NCBI GenBank assembly: GCA_000969725.1 | Contig: JXSR01S068402.1 | Reading direction: 5' to 3' (one strand) | DNA length: 44,058 nucleotides | Origin: Ophiothrix spiculata | Lineage: Eukaryota > Echinodermata > Ophiuroidea > Amphilepidida > Ophiotrichidae | In this document: positions 1-11,039 of the stretch, piece by piece | Position numbering within the stretch: position 1 is the stretch's first letter | Layout: each line of letters begins with the position of its first letter | Translations under genes and position numbers: made by a program | The notes under the pieces: generated by a model | The model's database searches: none | Told to the model about the DNA's origin: nothing | Seen by the model: only the letters and a program-made list of their open reading frames with translations

Positions 1-490
1 ATCCATATATAGCATCAAAATTAAATTTTAAGAACTCGCTTTTTAGAAACTCGCCAAAAACGAGTTATTTTGCCAAAAATGTTTGAACAAGCCTAGAAAA
101 AGTATTATTTGGCAAATATGGTTCAAAATTGGTAAAAATCATCTTAATCTATAGTTCTAGGGAATGTTTTCTCAAATTTTTTATTAACTTCTTAGTTTTC
201 ACAAAAATGGCAAAAAAGTGCAAAAAAATGCCAAAAAATCATGATTTTTTGAAAAAAATGATTTTTTGGCCTTTTCGGACCAAAATTTTCAAAACTAAGG
301 GATTAAACAAAAATTTGAGAAAACATTCCCTAGAACTATCGATATAGATGACTTATGTCTATTTTTGAACATTTTGGCAGAACAATATTTTTCCTAGGCT
401 TGTTCAAAAAATTTTGGCAAAATAACTCGTTTTTGGTGAGTTACTAAAAAGCGAGTTCTTAAATCACAAATCTGATGCTATAAATTGATT
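1..490. repeat. Foldback (hairpin) element, about 0.5 kb
   Basis: The left half reads into the reverse complement of the right half over almost the whole stretch. The arms near 30-74 and 415-459 match apart from a few bases (AAGAACTCGCTTTTTAG and its complement), as do 151-200 and 290-345. The centre is an AT-rich stretch near 229-271. The window starts at or inside the outer edge, so the true left end is unknown. No coding capacity is seen. It is probably a non-autonomous foldback/MITE-type element in the 5' intron of the sulfatase-like gene. Confidence 0.8.
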
Positions 491-854
491 CCTTGTGAAA
501 TCCCCTTTCTAAAAATGTATACTTTTATATAGTTTACTTCATTAGTTTTCAAGTTATGATCAACATAAATTTTCAGAAATCGTGAGGCTCCGACCTCCCT
601 TAAGTCTATGTTTGTATAAACATAAAGGATCTTTACTAACCCTTAAAATGTAAACTTTACCAATAACGGTAAATAACAAACTCTATTTTATTGGTGACGC
701 CCAACACACCCCCACTACCAACAGCAACACCACACCTATTTGAAAAGAGTGCAACTAGGAAACGGAATACATAATTTTCAGAGAACAGGTCCGCGGCAAA
801 CATTTGGTGATTCTACATGATAAAAGACTCCAATTTAAATCACTATTTTCACAG
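491..854. other. Presumed intron upstream of first visible sulfatase exon
   Basis: No exon with the CxPxR formylglycine motif or the Asp-Asp metal site of sulfatases is seen here, so the first coding exon must lie further upstream. The stretch ends in a pyrimidine-rich acceptor (TTTTCACAG, ending at 854). A CAG at 779-781 is a possible alternative acceptor, but it gives a poorer match to the family. Confidence 0.5.
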
Positions 855-1038
855 ATTTATAACGGATTCAGCGATAATATACAACCATCAGAGACGTTCT
901 GCCTTTCCCCTAGTGCATCCACAATGGCTAGAGTGCTCAAAGATGTCGGCTATGCAACGCATTTAGTTGGTGAATGGGGACTTGGGCATTCGAGACGAGA
1001 ATGTACCCCGACTTTCAGAGGCTACGATACATTTTATG
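855..1038 (+). CDS. Sulfatase-like gene, first visible exon (phase 0 in, 1 out)
   Basis: The acceptor is TTTTCACAG and the donor is G|GTATGG. The exon begins IYNG, which aligns with the IRTG that opens exon 2 of ARSB-type genes, and it ends RGYDTFYG. It carries GEWGLG in place of GKWHLG, so the active-site Lys and His are both lost (Lys to Glu, His to Gly). A second donor, ATG|GTAATT at 1044, would break the phase with the next exon. Confidence 0.85.
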
Positions 1039-4000
1039 GTATGGTAATTATGTTTGTTCTCATCTGGAAATATTTAGTTCATCAAAAACAAATAACGGAT
1101 TCGGGTAATGTGTTATCTGAGTTTATTACAAAATTTATCCAATTATTATCCAAGCTAAGATTAATTTTCACTTGTATATTCAGGGTTCTGGCACTTTATA
1201 GATGAATTAAAGCCAAATACTAACATTACACTCAATGTGTTCTGCCACTTGCAAATGTACTGTATGGCAATATCATTTTAAGAATCATACCATCTCAAAT
1301 ACGGTCATAATGCAAACGATATCCAAATGTTTGAAATCAATTGAAGTTAAGGATTGTTTTCATTTTTCATTCCAAATTTAGAATTTTCAAACAGATTTCA
1401 ACTAAACTAAAGTATTTTGATGCAAGAAAATATTTACCAAAAATAGCAAAACATGACGAACAATGAAGTGATTTATATTCAATAAATGATTTTTGTCAAA
1501 TCTCATGTTAAACATGTTAAAGATCAATGAGTGTATAATTGTGTTCATGCGATGGGTTAGCTCAAATGTGTAGTTACAAATTTATGAATTTCAGACAAAA
1601 AAAACAAGGTACTTTAGTTTCAGTGTAGCAATTATCACACATTATTAAGTTGACATTTCAGTTTCAGTAAATTGTTAAGTAATCTCCCGGGAGTAATCTA
1701 CCCCGGTTCCAGTAGTAGCAACATACTTTGCCCATATAATTTGGTAACCCTATACTGAAACAATCAAATTATAATAATTTTAATAACGATTTTGAATGGG
1801 CAATTTGTTGAATGACCAAAACCGAAATCAGACCCGACGATAATAAAACAGGAATGCGAAATCAGCTGGCCTAAAGCTGTATTGTTTCTGACAGGAATGG
1901 GTTACTAAGCCAAACATCCTAGTGTTCATAGGCCATATCCACGAAATCCAAATCTATAGCAATGCATTCAGGGATAACACATACTAGTATGTGACCCATC
2001 ATATCGAAAGGTACCTTAAGGGTCCCAAAATGAAAACTGATTTTTTGGTCTCATCTGAAAGAATATATTTTAAGCTTTATAATGACACCTTGCTTTTGGT
2101 TATTGGATGTGCGATTGCAAAGTTACATCCAAATTGGTAAAGGGCGTCCAGCTGATTCAGAAAACTATAGTTCTGAGAAAATCGAGTTTAAAATTTCTGT
2201 ACTGGTAAACCTTGAATGGAGAATTGATTTTTATCTCGGTTTTTAAAACATTTGTCTTATGTTTTGGGTATTGGAACCTGATTAATATGATAGAATACAC
2301 TTCAAAGGTAATGTTTCTGATGAAATTAGAAATTCGACCTTGGATGTGATTTTTGACAATGCTCAGCTTCAATGGCCTGTATCTCGTAATTTATTATGCC
2401 GGTATTAAGGTACCTTTCGATATGACGGGTCACATAAATTTGTATAGTGCTAATAGTACAGGAACTGATCAAATGATCAAATCTACAAGAGGGTGATCAA
2501 ATGATCAAATCTACAAGAGGGTGATTCCAAAGTAACGTTTGTGACCGAAAAAATGGAAAATTGCACTTTGAAATGGCCACAGAACCTAGCATAAACATTA
2601 TATCAACGAGTTTGTTGTTGATAATGGTGCTCACTGGTGGGATCAAGACATGCAAGTGTTTAAAGATTAAAATAATTTCCAAAATACTGAATAAAGTTCA
2701 TGTAACGTTCGGTAACGTTGGTGACCTCGCACGGAAATGGATTTTTGCTCCAAATGACTTCAAAGTAAAATTTCTCTGACATGTTAGCGAATTTGTTTTT
2801 GCGCTTTTCACAGATGATTGGTAGCATATTTACAAATAGTTCATAAAAGTGGTAGGAAATTCTATCGTCAGGATTTCTTTTAATGCAATGTTTTGTTTGG
2901 TAACGTCTAGTAACGTTTGTGACATTTTGGTGTAACTTTTTGGTAACGTTTGTGACATTTTTAAATGAAAACATGTGCTCATTTATGCACGGGTAGAAAC
3001 AATTCAAAAATTATGATTAGAAAATACTTTTCACATACCGAGTAACAAACGTATGACTGAAAAAACTGCTCATATGATCGAATAAAAAAGCTAATTTTTT
3101 CTTGAAATCTAAAAAGGTTTAGTTTTCACTGGAATGAGCCAAGAGGTGTTAATGTAAATGCTTGCAGTACAGTATTATCAATTATAATTGCGTCGTTCTT
3201 GAGAAGTAAAATGGAACAGTTTCATTTAATCAGATATAATGGGATCTAACTCTAAAACTGTGTCTGTCTTTAGGTCCTTTAACCAGTTTTTCTGATCAGC
3301 TAACACACCTAGTACATTGGTTGCCGTCCTTTACCCACGCCAGACCAATGAGTGCATTTGATTTCTACGACAATGATACCCCAGTATTTGAAGCATTGAA
3401 TCAGTACTCGACGGAATTACTTGCAGCAAAAGCCCAAGAGATCATCAAGGAGCATGATACTGAGAAAGTAAGGAAACAAAACATTTTTCCATAAAATATG
3501 TTATTTCATTTTCTAATATTTAATAACTTTGAGAGGTAAAAGCTATGTATAGTACCATCAACATATCGGCAAATATTTTCGATACCATTGATCATTCTAC
3601 TCTCAAATTCGACCTGGTACTTAACAAGTCTCACATAGGGTATCAAATTTGGCTTTCAAGTCTCTGATAGGGTATCATACTATAAGAAAGAATTGTTGAA
3701 CTTAATGACATCGGTGTCTTAAATTGTCTGTAAAAGTGCTTAACACCTCTTAAAAGTGTTAAAATGGTGAACAGTTACATTTTACCTATGATTGTCTGGT
3801 AATAATTAAATATATACGTCTCTTGCATTTTTTTATTTCTCGTTTTTAGCCTCTCTTTCTAGACCTATCATTCCCGTCATTACACACACAGCAAGATGTA
3901 AAGATGAAATATGAAGATATGTACAAAACCATAGCTGACAAGAAGCGACGCCATCACTTATCCATGATCAGCCTGCTGGATGAAGCTATCGGTAATGTCA

Positions 4001-6692
4001 CCAAAGCTTTGGATGAGCTCAACAAGAAAGACTTGTGGAGGAATTATATCATTGTCTTTTCTTCGGGTAGGTTTACTTATATGAAGAAGAGATCGCTAAG
4101 CAATCGGCAATGTTACCAGCTATGATGACCTTGATGAGCTCCATATGCCAGTTACAATTTCAACAACACCACTTGACTTGCTTGCAAGATGAAACTATCG
4201 GCAACGTACTATCGGCAAGATAGTCCAAAAAGATTGGTGGAGGGACACTCTTGCTCCTTTGACTGTTGCTGTCGAGCAAAGACGACGGCTCGCCAAATTT
4301 AAAAACTTTATAAATATTCATCAATTAACTTGACCTACATAACATATTATAAACACTACATATCTCATCTCCTTCTACTTCAGACCAAGAATATATCCAC
4401 GCAAAACTGAGTCATTTTTGCGATTTTGTAGATACATACAGGATATCACTATACAGTTCTTTTTTTGTCATGTGAGATTTCTACTTTAACGTTGAACATG
4501 TATAAAGCAGTTCTAAGCATTCTGGTATGCCATCTATTCAAGTCTTATTACTCCTCCACATGTAGTTATGGAGAAGTAATATCATTGTGTTTCTTTGGCA
4601 ATGTTTAGTTTTTGAACAATGATAACCGTTACTCATCGCTGAAAAAACAATGTTTAGATTAGCAAGACATGAATTAATAACCCCTACTCTGTTACCTATT
4701 GTTTTTTCAGTCAGCGGTGGCGACCCAACTGAAGGAGGTTCGAATTGGCCTCTTCGTGGCTGGTCTGGATCGTATTGGGAAGGTGGTGTAAAGGCTGTAA
4801 GCTTTCTCAATAGCGCTCATCTCAAGCCCAGTGTTAGAGGTTGGAATGCCTCCTGCTTGATGAGCGGTGTGGATTGGCTCCCAACGTTAGCTGGATTCTT
4901 AGGTGGAGGAAAAATTACTAAAATGTTTTTGGATGGTACCAACATATGGGGTCCTGTAAAGTAAGTAAACTTCAAGTTGATGTCACCGACTGCTAGGAAA
5001 AACCCATTTAATTAAATAAGTCCATATTTTTAAGAAGTCTACATCAAAGTGTGTTCAATTTACAGCCAAGAGACAAACGCATAATTATCGAAATTCTGTG
5101 CTTTTTAATTCGTCGCCTTATTTGCTTTATGAAAACCTTTATAACTTTTTTATGGACTTCTACCCACGTTTTACACATGTTCAGGAAACATCCAAAAGAT
5201 TCATTCTCATACATGTTTTCATGGTCAAATATGGAAAAGGAAAACCTTTCACACGATTTTCCTGTTTTATCTTTGACAGTAATGTTACAAAAATTCCTCG
5301 TCGGCGAGAAATAGTTTACTCCGTGTCTGGTAATTGTTCTACTGCCATAGAAAATATAACAGCAGAAGAGATTCGTATGCGTCTGCGTTATGGCTCTATA
5401 AGATCTAGAGATTGGAAATTGGTTCTTAGTTATCCGGGTAAGTATTGCATAGCGCAAAGAGAACTATGTGCATGGACTTTCTTACTGTAAATGATGAAGA
5501 TGTGACCCTCCGACCAAAATAATCAACTGTGAGTCAAACAGTGTCGAAAAATATGTTTTGCTCCAAAAAGTTATGAAAGCCAAACTACAATTTTTAACTT
5601 CTTATTTTTTGGAATCTAGAAATAAATATAGGAAGTGTTTTCTTAAATTCTTGATTTGTATCTTGATTTTTTGAAAATGCCAAAAATAGATAAAAATGTC
5701 AAAAATAATGATTTATGACAAAAAGGCACTTTGGACATATTTTGGCATTGAAGAATAATATAGGCCTAATTATTTTTAAAGAGGTCCGTAGATATTTGTT
5801 TCTATATATTTGTTATCATTACATTTATATGTATTTTGCAACTGTAATGCCGTTTTATTGGGTGGCCATATTTTTCGACCTCTGCTACTAGTCTCCCACT
5901 ATCTACTATTTTTGTATCATTTATATTCTTTATGAACTTTATGGTCTAATAAAATCAGAATCTGAATCTGTTTCTAGATTCCAAAATGTATGAAGTACAT
6001 GAAAGATTAGCTGAAACGATATTCTATCTGCGATCACACCTTAAGTGTCGGACATCATTTGAACGTATCACTTAAAGTAATACTATATTGATCAGAAATG
6101 TTTTTTCGAGAAACTACCCTAAATTGAAGGAAATTATGCGGAATTTTCAAGTGTATTTTATCGAAAACTTGTTTTGCTACAGAAAAATGGATAAAAAGTA
6201 AATGCATGCTTTCCTATGCTAATAAATGTGGAATTAAATTCGGGAACCCGAATTCAATTCAACAAAATGTTCATCACAGAAAAAAGAAATATTTAAGCCA
6301 AATCGCTAGGAGGTATTAATATCTACCAAAAACAACCCCAATAATCAAAAGTCATGGGAGACATAGGGCGGTTCATAGCTTTTAATAATGTTTTATTTTC
6401 TTTTATAGGTGAAGCCAAATTCAATTTTGACTGGATACCGCCAGCAGAATTACGTCTTGAAGTTCCTCGATTCAAACGAGCTGACTTCAGGAAAACAGTG
6501 TGGTTATTTAAACTCAATGATGATCCACGTGAAAAACACAACATGGTGGATCTCAGATTAGATGTCACAGAAAAATTACTCAATAAATTATGGATTTATT
6601 GCCAAAACTCTGCGAAAGAGAGGACTAGATATGACGATCCGAGCTCGGATCCAGGACTTCACGGAGGAGTGATTGGACCATGGATTTTATAA
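855..6692 (+). CDS. Arylsulfatase B/I/J-like gene, 5' partial, predicted pseudo-sulfatase
   Basis: Six exons (855-1038, 3274-3467, 3850-4066, 4711-4960, 5280-5437, 6409-6692) join in phase into 428 codons plus TAA. The order of family landmarks matches lysosomal/secreted type I sulfatases of the ARSB/ARSI/ARSJ group: LKDVGYATHLVG, RRECTPTFRGYDTFYG, PLFLDL, LLDEAIGNVT, NWPLRGW, YWEGGVKAV, DWLPTLAGF, DWKLVLSYPG, TVWLFKLNDDPREKHNM and a terminal GPWIL. The family hydrolyses sulfate esters of glycosaminoglycans. Here the catalytic residues are mostly changed: GKWHLG is GEWGLG, STDNGG is SSVSGG, and the Lys of RGRKW is replaced (RGWSG). Only the His of SVHEP (here SLHTQ) remains. The glycosylation-type NVT is kept. 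The exon with signal peptide and CxPxR lies outside the window. The open frame argues for a pseudoenzyme rather than a dead gene, but expression is unknown. Confidence 0.88.
1989..2436. mobile_element. MITE-like element with about 31-bp terminal inverted repeats
   Basis: 1989-2019 (TATGTGACCCATCATATCG then AAAGGTACCTTAA) is matched in reverse complement at 2405-2436, with one or two differences in the core. The interior is AT-rich with TTGGATGT-type motifs and no useful coding frame. It sits in the first visible intron of the sulfatase-like gene. No clear target-site duplication was found. Confidence 0.7.
2466..2521 (+). repeat. Perfect tandem duplication of a 28-bp unit
   Basis: The unit starts TGATCAAATGATCAAATCTA and ends CAAGAGGG. 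It occurs twice head to tail without differences and is followed by a third partial start (TGAT). Confidence 0.9.
2531..3060. repeat. Region with repeated GTAACGTTTGTGAC motifs
   Basis: Variants of GTAACGTTTGTGAC occur near 2533, 2702, 2713, 2900, 2910 and 2942, with an inverted form (GTAACAAACG) near 3042. The spacing is irregular. This resembles the sub-terminal repeats of a DNA transposon remnant. The region is intronic and no exon was recognised in it. Confidence 0.55.
3274..3467 (+). CDS. Sulfatase-like gene, second visible exon (phase 1 in, 0 out)
   Basis: The acceptor is GTCTTTAG and the donor is AAA|GTAAGG. Joined to the previous exon it restores FYGPLTS, matching FFGSLTGS of the family. 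It runs through FDFYDND and NQYST (compare DFRDGE and NMYST in ARSB) and ends HDTEK just before the PLFL strand. The other two frames are closed by stops. Confidence 0.85.
3850..4066 (+). CDS. Sulfatase-like gene, third visible exon (phase 0 in, 1 out)
   Basis: It opens PLFLDLSFPSLHTQQ, where the His aligns with the conserved active-site His of SVHEPLQ. It continues through HHLSMISLLDEAIGNVTKAL, which keeps the glycosylation-type NVT, and ends in IIVFSS at the metal-site strand. The donor is G|GTAGGT. Confidence 0.9.
4100..4262 (+). pseudogene. Decayed copies of part of the preceding sulfatase exon
   Basis: Within the intron, 4100-4141 reads AIGNVTSYDDLDEL (exon: AIGNVTKALDEL). 4182-4208 reads LQDETIGNV (exon: LLDEAIGNV). 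After a frame change and a stop, 4226-4261 reads QKDWWRDTLAPL (exon: KKDLWRNYIIVF). These look like leftovers of one or two local duplications of the exon that ends at 4066. They carry frame breaks and no proper splice context. Confidence 0.65.
4711..4960 (+). CDS. Sulfatase-like gene, fourth visible exon (phase 1 in, 2 out)
   Basis: The acceptor is GTTTTTTCAG and the donor is AAA|GTAAGT. The exon completes SSVSGG, where the family has STDNGG, so both metal ligands are lost. It continues with NWPLRGWSGSYWEGGVKA, where the catalytic Lys of RGRKWSLWEGG is replaced by Ser. SGVDWLPTLAGF and LDGTNIWGPV follow (compare ISDWLPTL and LDGFDVW). Confidence 0.9.
5280..5437 (+). CDS. Sulfatase-like gene, fifth visible exon (phase 2 in, 1 out)
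   Basis: The acceptor TTTTATCTTTGACAG|T is chosen because it alone keeps phase with the previous exon (giving VNNVTK) and leads into PRRREIVYSV, matching PRTEVLHNI of the family. The exon ends RDWKLVLSYPG (family: GNWKLLTGYPG). The open frame extends upstream to about 5070, but that sequence has no family counterpart and is taken as intron. Confidence 0.8.
6409..6692 (+). CDS. Sulfatase-like gene, last exon with stop
   Basis: The acceptor is TTTTATAG. The exon opens by completing Gly, then EAKFNFDWIPP. It contains TVWLFKLNDDPREKHNMVDL, the C-terminal signature of ARSB-type sulfatases (LWLFDIDRDPEERHDL). It ends VIGPWIL and TAA, at the same place as the usual GVWGPWM terminus. Confidence 0.9.
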
Positions 6693-6927
6693 CATAGCAT
6701 ATATTTTGAAATGTTATTTAATACATTCGTTAATACTTGCAAAATTATTCAGTATTATGCAAATTTGAGGTCAGTGGGAAATAATGTTCTCTAACTTATT
6801 CAAACACCTACTTCACGACCCAGGGAGGGGGTACTTTCATTGCAAGGTGGGCACCATGTTCATATATACATGGCCTTTCAAAATGGACCCTAAACAAGTA
6901 ATTACCTTTTGTTCATATAATAACCTA

Positions 6928-6933
6928 AATAAA
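6928..6933 (+). promoter_or_regulatory. Possible polyadenylation signal of the sulfatase-like gene
   Basis: An AATAAA lies about 235 nt after the stop and is followed by a T/G-rich stretch (TTTTGTTATGTTTTG), as expected for a cleavage region. It sits just before a mobile element at 6967. Confidence 0.45.
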
Positions 6934-6966
6934 TATTTTGTTATGTTTTGCCCACCTTAAACAATT

Positions 6967-8183
6967 ACAGGGTGTCCCAATAAACATTGTGCATGGAAAC
7001 GGATCTCAGAAGTTGGGCATATCAGCTAATCAAAAATTATATCATTCTAAAGCTCATAGTTTTGTTCATTATCGCTGAAAATATCAAGAAAATCCAACGC
7101 AGCAAACCAGAGATATCGTTGATTTTGTCAGCGTGTATCATTTTCCTCCTGCACAATGACAATCCTGTGGTTAAGCCTGTAATCAGAGGGCATGAAAAGG
7201 GTTGCGAAATCCGCGCTTGAGAAATTTGCTGTAAATTACTGTTAGAGTCAAAGATAATCAAACAAGGTGTATCAACAGCCAATGGAGACAGATTGAAGGA
7301 TGTGCAGGAGGTTAATGACCAGAAAGAAATAAAATGAACAAGTGAAAAACGAACCCAAACATGACTTTAAAAAACAGAATAGAACCAAAATAACTAAATT
7401 CTGAAACAACACATTGACTATTAAAACACTAATAACACAAATATCATGTGATTAACTTATATTATTATGGTTTCATATTAAGACACAGCATTATTCTTGA
7501 GATCATTAGCCGGCTACTCTCGATAGATTGCACACGAATAACTTATAAAATATATTGATCCTCTTTTCTTAATGTTTCCATTGCAGAGCAAGGGAAACTG
7601 TAGTTAAACATTTTAAAACAGGAAAATCGGTGATCTGTAAAATGTATCCTTGAAAATTTGTTTTATAAAGTTAAATCGAGTCAATCTTGCATGCCCAGAT
7701 ACTAAGTTATTTGTGTGCAAATCTATCGAGGTAGACGGGTAATGTTTTAGAATTTCTGAAGCAATGTGAGCAGCCAGATTTATTCAAAGATTTTTAATTA
7801 GAAGATTTCTTAGAACTTTTTTTCCCCTTTTTTGCGCAATTGCCATTAATACTAACCCAGTATTGGACTCATTTTTTTATCTGACATAAGACAACTATCT
7901 GTTCAATTTTTTGGTGTGCAATTATATAAAAGAATATAATTTACTTTGTTAGATTGAGTTTTCAGTTTCCAAAAGAAGAAAATTAGAAGGAAGAAGCAAA
8001 ATGATACAAGCAGACAAAATCTATAATATCTCTGGTTTGTTTCGATGGATTTTCTTGATATTTTCAGCAATGATGAACAAAAGTCTGAACTTTAAAATGA
8101 TGTTATTTTGAGGTAGCTGGTGTGCCTAACTTCTGAGAAAATCAGTGCCGTTTCCATGCACAATGTTTATTGGGACACCCTGT
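6967..8183. mobile_element. 1.2-kb TIR element of the ACAGGGTGTCCCAATAAA family
   Basis: The left end ACAGGGTGTCCCAATAAACA is repeated inverted at the right end (TTTATTGGGACACCCTGT). The inverted similarity extends about 200 bp inward (GAGATATCGTTGATTTTGTC on the left against its diverged complement near 8015). No transposase was recognised. Related elements lie at 22095-23541 and 36568-37633. Confidence 0.75.
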
Positions 8184-10246
8184 CAATTAGAGTAGAATAA
8201 TCCGTGCTGGGTTGACATTTATGTTTAAGTACTTTCATTTTAGACTCTTCATTGAGGGTTTCAATAATGTTTAAATAATTAAAAATGTAACTATTGAAAA
8301 AAAATGGAGTTTCTTTTAATATTAAGGGGGTTCTTTTAAGTTTTTAATCATAAAACGAGTATATACAGTTGATTGAAATGTTCGTATGTTTTCATAAATA
8401 AGCAGCTCCGTGTGAAAAATGGACCAGAGGTCGCCGTTCAAACTGCGGTATACATGGTATAGCGCGTTGTACAAAAATGCATTTTCCGATGTGATTCACT
8501 CACTTTGAGGCAAAAAGTAAACAACTATTTTAAAAGAGATCCATTGTTCCATTTATGAAGGACACTTTTTGGAAACAACCTTTTGTACTTCACAGCAGTC
8601 GATCAAAACCCCAGACCACCGCCCAGGTCGGAGATCTCTCAATACTTTGGCAATCCCTGGATGACACAGGACGTCTCCGAAAAAGAAAAAGTGTCTCACA
8701 TCATTACAACTGTTAGATATTCGTGATCAAAATGGTATATTTTTTTGACTTTCAACGATGAATGGATTTTCCATTTCAAAGTACACACTACCACACTTTC
8801 CCATGTGTTTTATAAATCTCCGCCATCAGTGCGAATAATCATTGACGCTGTGTACAACAACTACTGGCATAAACACTGGCTGGACATGGCAAAACACGCC
8901 GAGGTTTTCTTTCGTCTTTTTGGATGGTGAAATTGGTTCAATAACATAATGTTACTCACATGCACCTATCTTTCATGTCATTAATCCAGTAAAAATCAGT
9001 AAAATCTTGTAGATATAATTACTTTTAAAGGATACGGGAGTAAGTACAGTTACTGTAGTTGTCATTATTTCCCGTACCTTACTGGTTAATATCAGTGGCT
9101 GTGCTGTGTTGTTTATTCATCCTACTCCAGTTGTACATCTGAAACACAAGTCAAATGGGTCCATTTGTTGAAATTGAACAAATGACTTCAAATTTGGACG
9201 GAGATTTTCAATACGAAGTAAGACATGGGATTTTTTTTTGGCGCTTAGCTACGTTCAGGCACTGGTAGAAGAAAAGTATTTAAAACAAATCAGTTTTATA
9301 GTTTGTTTGTCATTTTTACACGCCCGTAAATTCTTTTTGTTGACATTTTTTTATAAATTACCCCTATTTGTAGCCAAAATAGCGCCAATTTTTTCGGACA
9401 AAATCTTTAATATCTCCGGAACCGCATGACCCACAAATGTGATCTTGGTTTCATTTTACTTTGGAAATAGAGTACAATTCGAATGTGTCATGAAAACAAA
9501 TGGAATAGGAACTTAAATTTTCTCGTTGATATCCCTACAATTATGTTCAAATCAAAAAATCACACCCTTTTCAAGCAGCTTATAAGCCTTTATTAATGTA
9601 TTCTATCAGTTGTTCTTGTATTCTTGGCTATATTACTCATAAAATCAATAACAGAGTTAAAAATGAAACTAATACAGTTATCAGTTAATTGTTCTTTCTA
9701 ATTGAAAACGGGATTTTTAGGTAAGATTTTATTTTTATCCACTTTACATGTGCCGAGCAATTGTAAACTACACCCAGATTTCCAGATTTAGGCAATTTCG
9801 ATACCCTTTGAAATTTACTCAAGTACATCGCCCGTTCGTAAAAAAACCTACCTACTCGTTTTTGTGTACGAGCCTGGTATCCACCTTTGCAATGACAGTG
9901 CCCCCCCCCTTTCATGAGTTTAGTCTGGAAGGTCTGCTCAAAATATGTCATACAGATGATTTTGGTATCAATGGAAAGAAGATCAATACCTTTCCTTTTG
10001 TACACATATAGTGGTAAGGGGCTTCGTTATAAAACATTGAAGGGGTTGAGCAATCCCCCACCCCCGGCTGTATAAAATGTTGCTGAAAATCGCTCTGTAT
10101 AAATAACAATGGTTAATTAATTGTAAGATAATCAAAAGTACTTCACATAGAATGAATATCCTTGATTTGTGCTTTAAAAGAATTTTCTATGCTTTAAAAA
10201 TGTAAAATAAAACTTCATTTACTGGACATGCTGAAAACTTTTTTTG
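8184..10246. other. Intergenic stretch without recognised gene
   Basis: Short open frames (for example 8745-8930 and 9238-9429) lack splice context or recognisable motifs. A C run lies near 9901. I see no repeat with clear ends. Confidence 0.4.
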
Positions 10247-10470
10247 ACAAAGAGCGTGGCCGAGCGGTCAGAGCACGGGACTCGTAATACAGATGTTGTA
10301 GGTTCGAGCCCTAGTGGCGGCACTGCCGGTCGGACCATGTCTCCTTGGGCAAGAAACTTTATTCTAATTCGTCCGTGGTTCGGAAGTTGCGTAAAGCCGT
10401 TGGTCCCCTCTGCGAATCCCGGGGGACCACTCTGCAATTGGTACTCGTACTCATAAAAAATGGCGTAATA
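10247..10470 (+). mobile_element. tRNA-derived SINE, sense copy
   Basis: The head carries an RNA polymerase III box A (TGGCCGAGCGG, near 10257) and box B (GGTTCGAGCCC, near 10301) with a CTCGTAA anticodon-like loop between them. The body follows with CTTGGGCAAGAAACTTTA and TAAAGCCGTTGGTCCCCTCTG. The same head and body occur antisense at 39228-39470. The fold lacks a proper acceptor stem, so this is not a working tRNA gene. Confidence 0.8.
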
Positions 10471-11039
10471 GGTTCTGATTTTGACCCACCGTACCAGTGG
10501 CGTCTACGTTTTTTGAAGAAGGGGTAGTTTTTAACACAATTTCGCCATTAAGATTTGGAAATTCTAGCTACCTCCGCCACTAAGAGTCACTTGAGTATCG
10601 TGCTGCTAAAAACAAGAGAAAATAAGCATGACTCAATGTAAATGCTCGGAAAATTGTTTTAAATTAATAACTTATTTGTAAGAAAAGGTATTACAATCGT
10701 ACACGTTACGCCATTTGGGGTGCGATTTACCATGTTTACTTCTTCTTGCTTCATTTCAAGGGTGTATTTTTTGCTCAACAATTACGCCATTAAGCCATTT
10801 GAGGCGCTCTGACATGCATGAGTACCACTTAAGTATTCGAGTGGTCCCCGTGGGTTGCGAATGCTCCTTCTTGGGGCGCTGCATACAGTGTACTAAGTGA
10901 GTCAATAAAAAGGCAATAGTTGAAATGGGCGCCATACTTAGAGAACAAAATACAATTAACTTTTGTTTCTTAGTAAATCATGGATTAAACTTTAGAATAT
11001 TGAAAGTATGTTCAACTTGATAAATTATTGATGAAAGCG
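10471..11039. other. Intergenic, nothing recognised
   Basis: No gene or repeat with defined ends is seen. Two short stretches (TTTCGCCATTAAG near 10541, ATTACGCCATTAAGCCATTT near 10782) resemble one another and may be transposon remnants. Confidence 0.3.

Noticed and set aside
782..854. Extra coding sequence upstream of the first sulfatase exon (RTG-like start at 782)
   Set aside because: The RTG frame closes at a TGA, and the 855 start aligns better with the family (IYNG for IRTG) and gives the expected phase 0.
5070..5279. Open frame continuous with the fifth sulfatase exon
   Set aside because: It has no counterpart in the family and breaks phase with the previous exon, whereas the acceptor at 5279 restores both.
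5044..5457. 137-codon frame on the minus strand
   Set aside because: It is the antisense shadow of the sulfatase exon region.
8745..8930. Possible exon (NNYWHKHWLDMAKH)
   Set aside because: No splice context, domain or neighbouring exons were found.
10247..10320. Functional tRNA-Thr gene
   Set aside because: The acceptor stem does not close, and the tRNA-like head is followed by a SINE body shared with 39228-39470.
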